DNA of 33,915 nt from DASPJL01 sp035628645. GTDB lineage: Bacteria; Bacteroidota; Bacteroidia; Cytophagales; Cyclobacteriaceae. The DNA is taken from positions 1-33,915 of the forward strand of contig DASPJL010000002.1 in the NCBI GenBank assembly GCA_035628645.1. The letters run 5' to 3'. A program made the position numbers and the translations under genes. Positions 33,793 to 33,915 of the stretch are shown here, piece by piece (position 1 is the stretch's first letter; every line of letters begins with the position of its first letter). Under the pieces are notes generated by a model, which saw nothing but the letters and a program-made list of their open reading frames with translations, was not told the DNA's origin and did not search any database.

Positions 33793-33915
33793 TTAATACA
33801 ATAACTTTAAAGCCTCTTTACACTCTACACTGCCGAACTTATCATAACCTCTTTGAAGGTATTTTCTTCCAATTTCTACATCTTTAGAATAGTAGGTGAC
33901 TATTCCAAGCATCAG
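33793..33915 (-). CDS. 3' end of an unknown gene cut by the window edge
   Basis: The minus-strand frame is open from base 33915 to a TAA at 33793-33795 and encodes 40 residues: LMLGIVTYYSKDVEIGRKYL, then a helix-rich end including FGSVECKEALKLLY. The composition (paired helices, Tyr and Leu spacing) resembles the last repeat of a TPR or Sel1-like protein, but this is too short to assign. Confidence 0.5.
   Translation of the reverse strand: MMLGIVTYYSKDVEIGRKYLQRGYDKFGSVECKEALKLLY

Noticed and set aside
33759..33893. Plus-strand short frame beginning MKKILPLILSSL
   Set aside because: The start looks like a signal peptide, but the rest (Cys/His/Phe-rich) does not, and the minus-strand frame through the same bases reads more like a protein and is open to the edge.

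Overview
The window comes from a member of the Bacteroidota, most likely of the Cytophagales type. The evidence is seven large secreted proteins ending in the C-terminal sorting domain of the type IX secretion system (T9SS), a hybrid histidine kinase with an AraC output domain, AT-rich leaders with almost no Shine-Dalgarno sites, and one perfect TAnnTTTG promoter box. I cannot name the species. There are no rRNA or tRNA genes, no CRISPR array, and no intact mobile element.

Layout, left to right. (1) 1-1317 is the 3' part of a GH3 beta-glucosidase with a T9SS tail, followed by a terminator and two copies of a 78-bp dispersed repeat. (2) 1.9-4.6 kb holds small envelope genes: a YqaE/Pmp3 peptide, a LamG-fold lipoprotein, two small membrane proteins and a Kazal-domain lipoprotein. 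(3) 5.0-6.7 kb, minus strand, holds a frameshifted periplasmic cyclophilin, a DHFR-fold (RibD C-terminal) protein and an SRPBCC/AHSA1 protein. (4) 7.0-16.3 kb, minus strand, holds an M23 metallopeptidase with BTRD1-like repeats, a 1362-residue protein with two IPT/TIG plus seven-repeat FG-GAP units, and a membrane hybrid histidine kinase with GAF, REC and AraC domains. (5) 16.8-19.3 kb is a BNR/Asp-box propeller protein. (6) 19.7-21.4 kb is a GH16-like enzyme with a ricin-type lectin domain. (7) 21.5-24.8 kb holds small ORFs, a membrane-anchored OmpR-type winged-helix regulator, a divergent small secreted protein, and an outer-membrane beta-barrel. (8) 25.1-27.7 kb holds a TPR lipoprotein, a BatD-like secreted protein and a DinB-fold protein. 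(9) 27.8-29.9 kb is a GH30 enzyme with a closely related ricin domain. (10) 30.6-33.6 kb is a delta-60-repeat protein. The right edge holds the 3' end of a further minus-strand gene.

How the genes may work together. GH3, GH16 and GH30 form a plausible exported set for beta-glucan (laminarin or fungal wall) breakdown. GH16 and GH30 share about 80% identical ricin domains and an identical 11-bp element just before their start codons, which suggests duplication and shared control. No SusC/SusD pair is present. The propeller, lectin and delta-60 proteins look like surface-attached or secreted cargo.

The most interesting non-coding signals are two. One is a PhoB-like array of 7-bp direct repeats (23412-23450) between the membrane-anchored regulator and the divergent secreted gene, correctly placed upstream of a perfect -7 box. 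The other is a cluster of short dyads, three of them spaced 22 bp apart, at 19503-19600.
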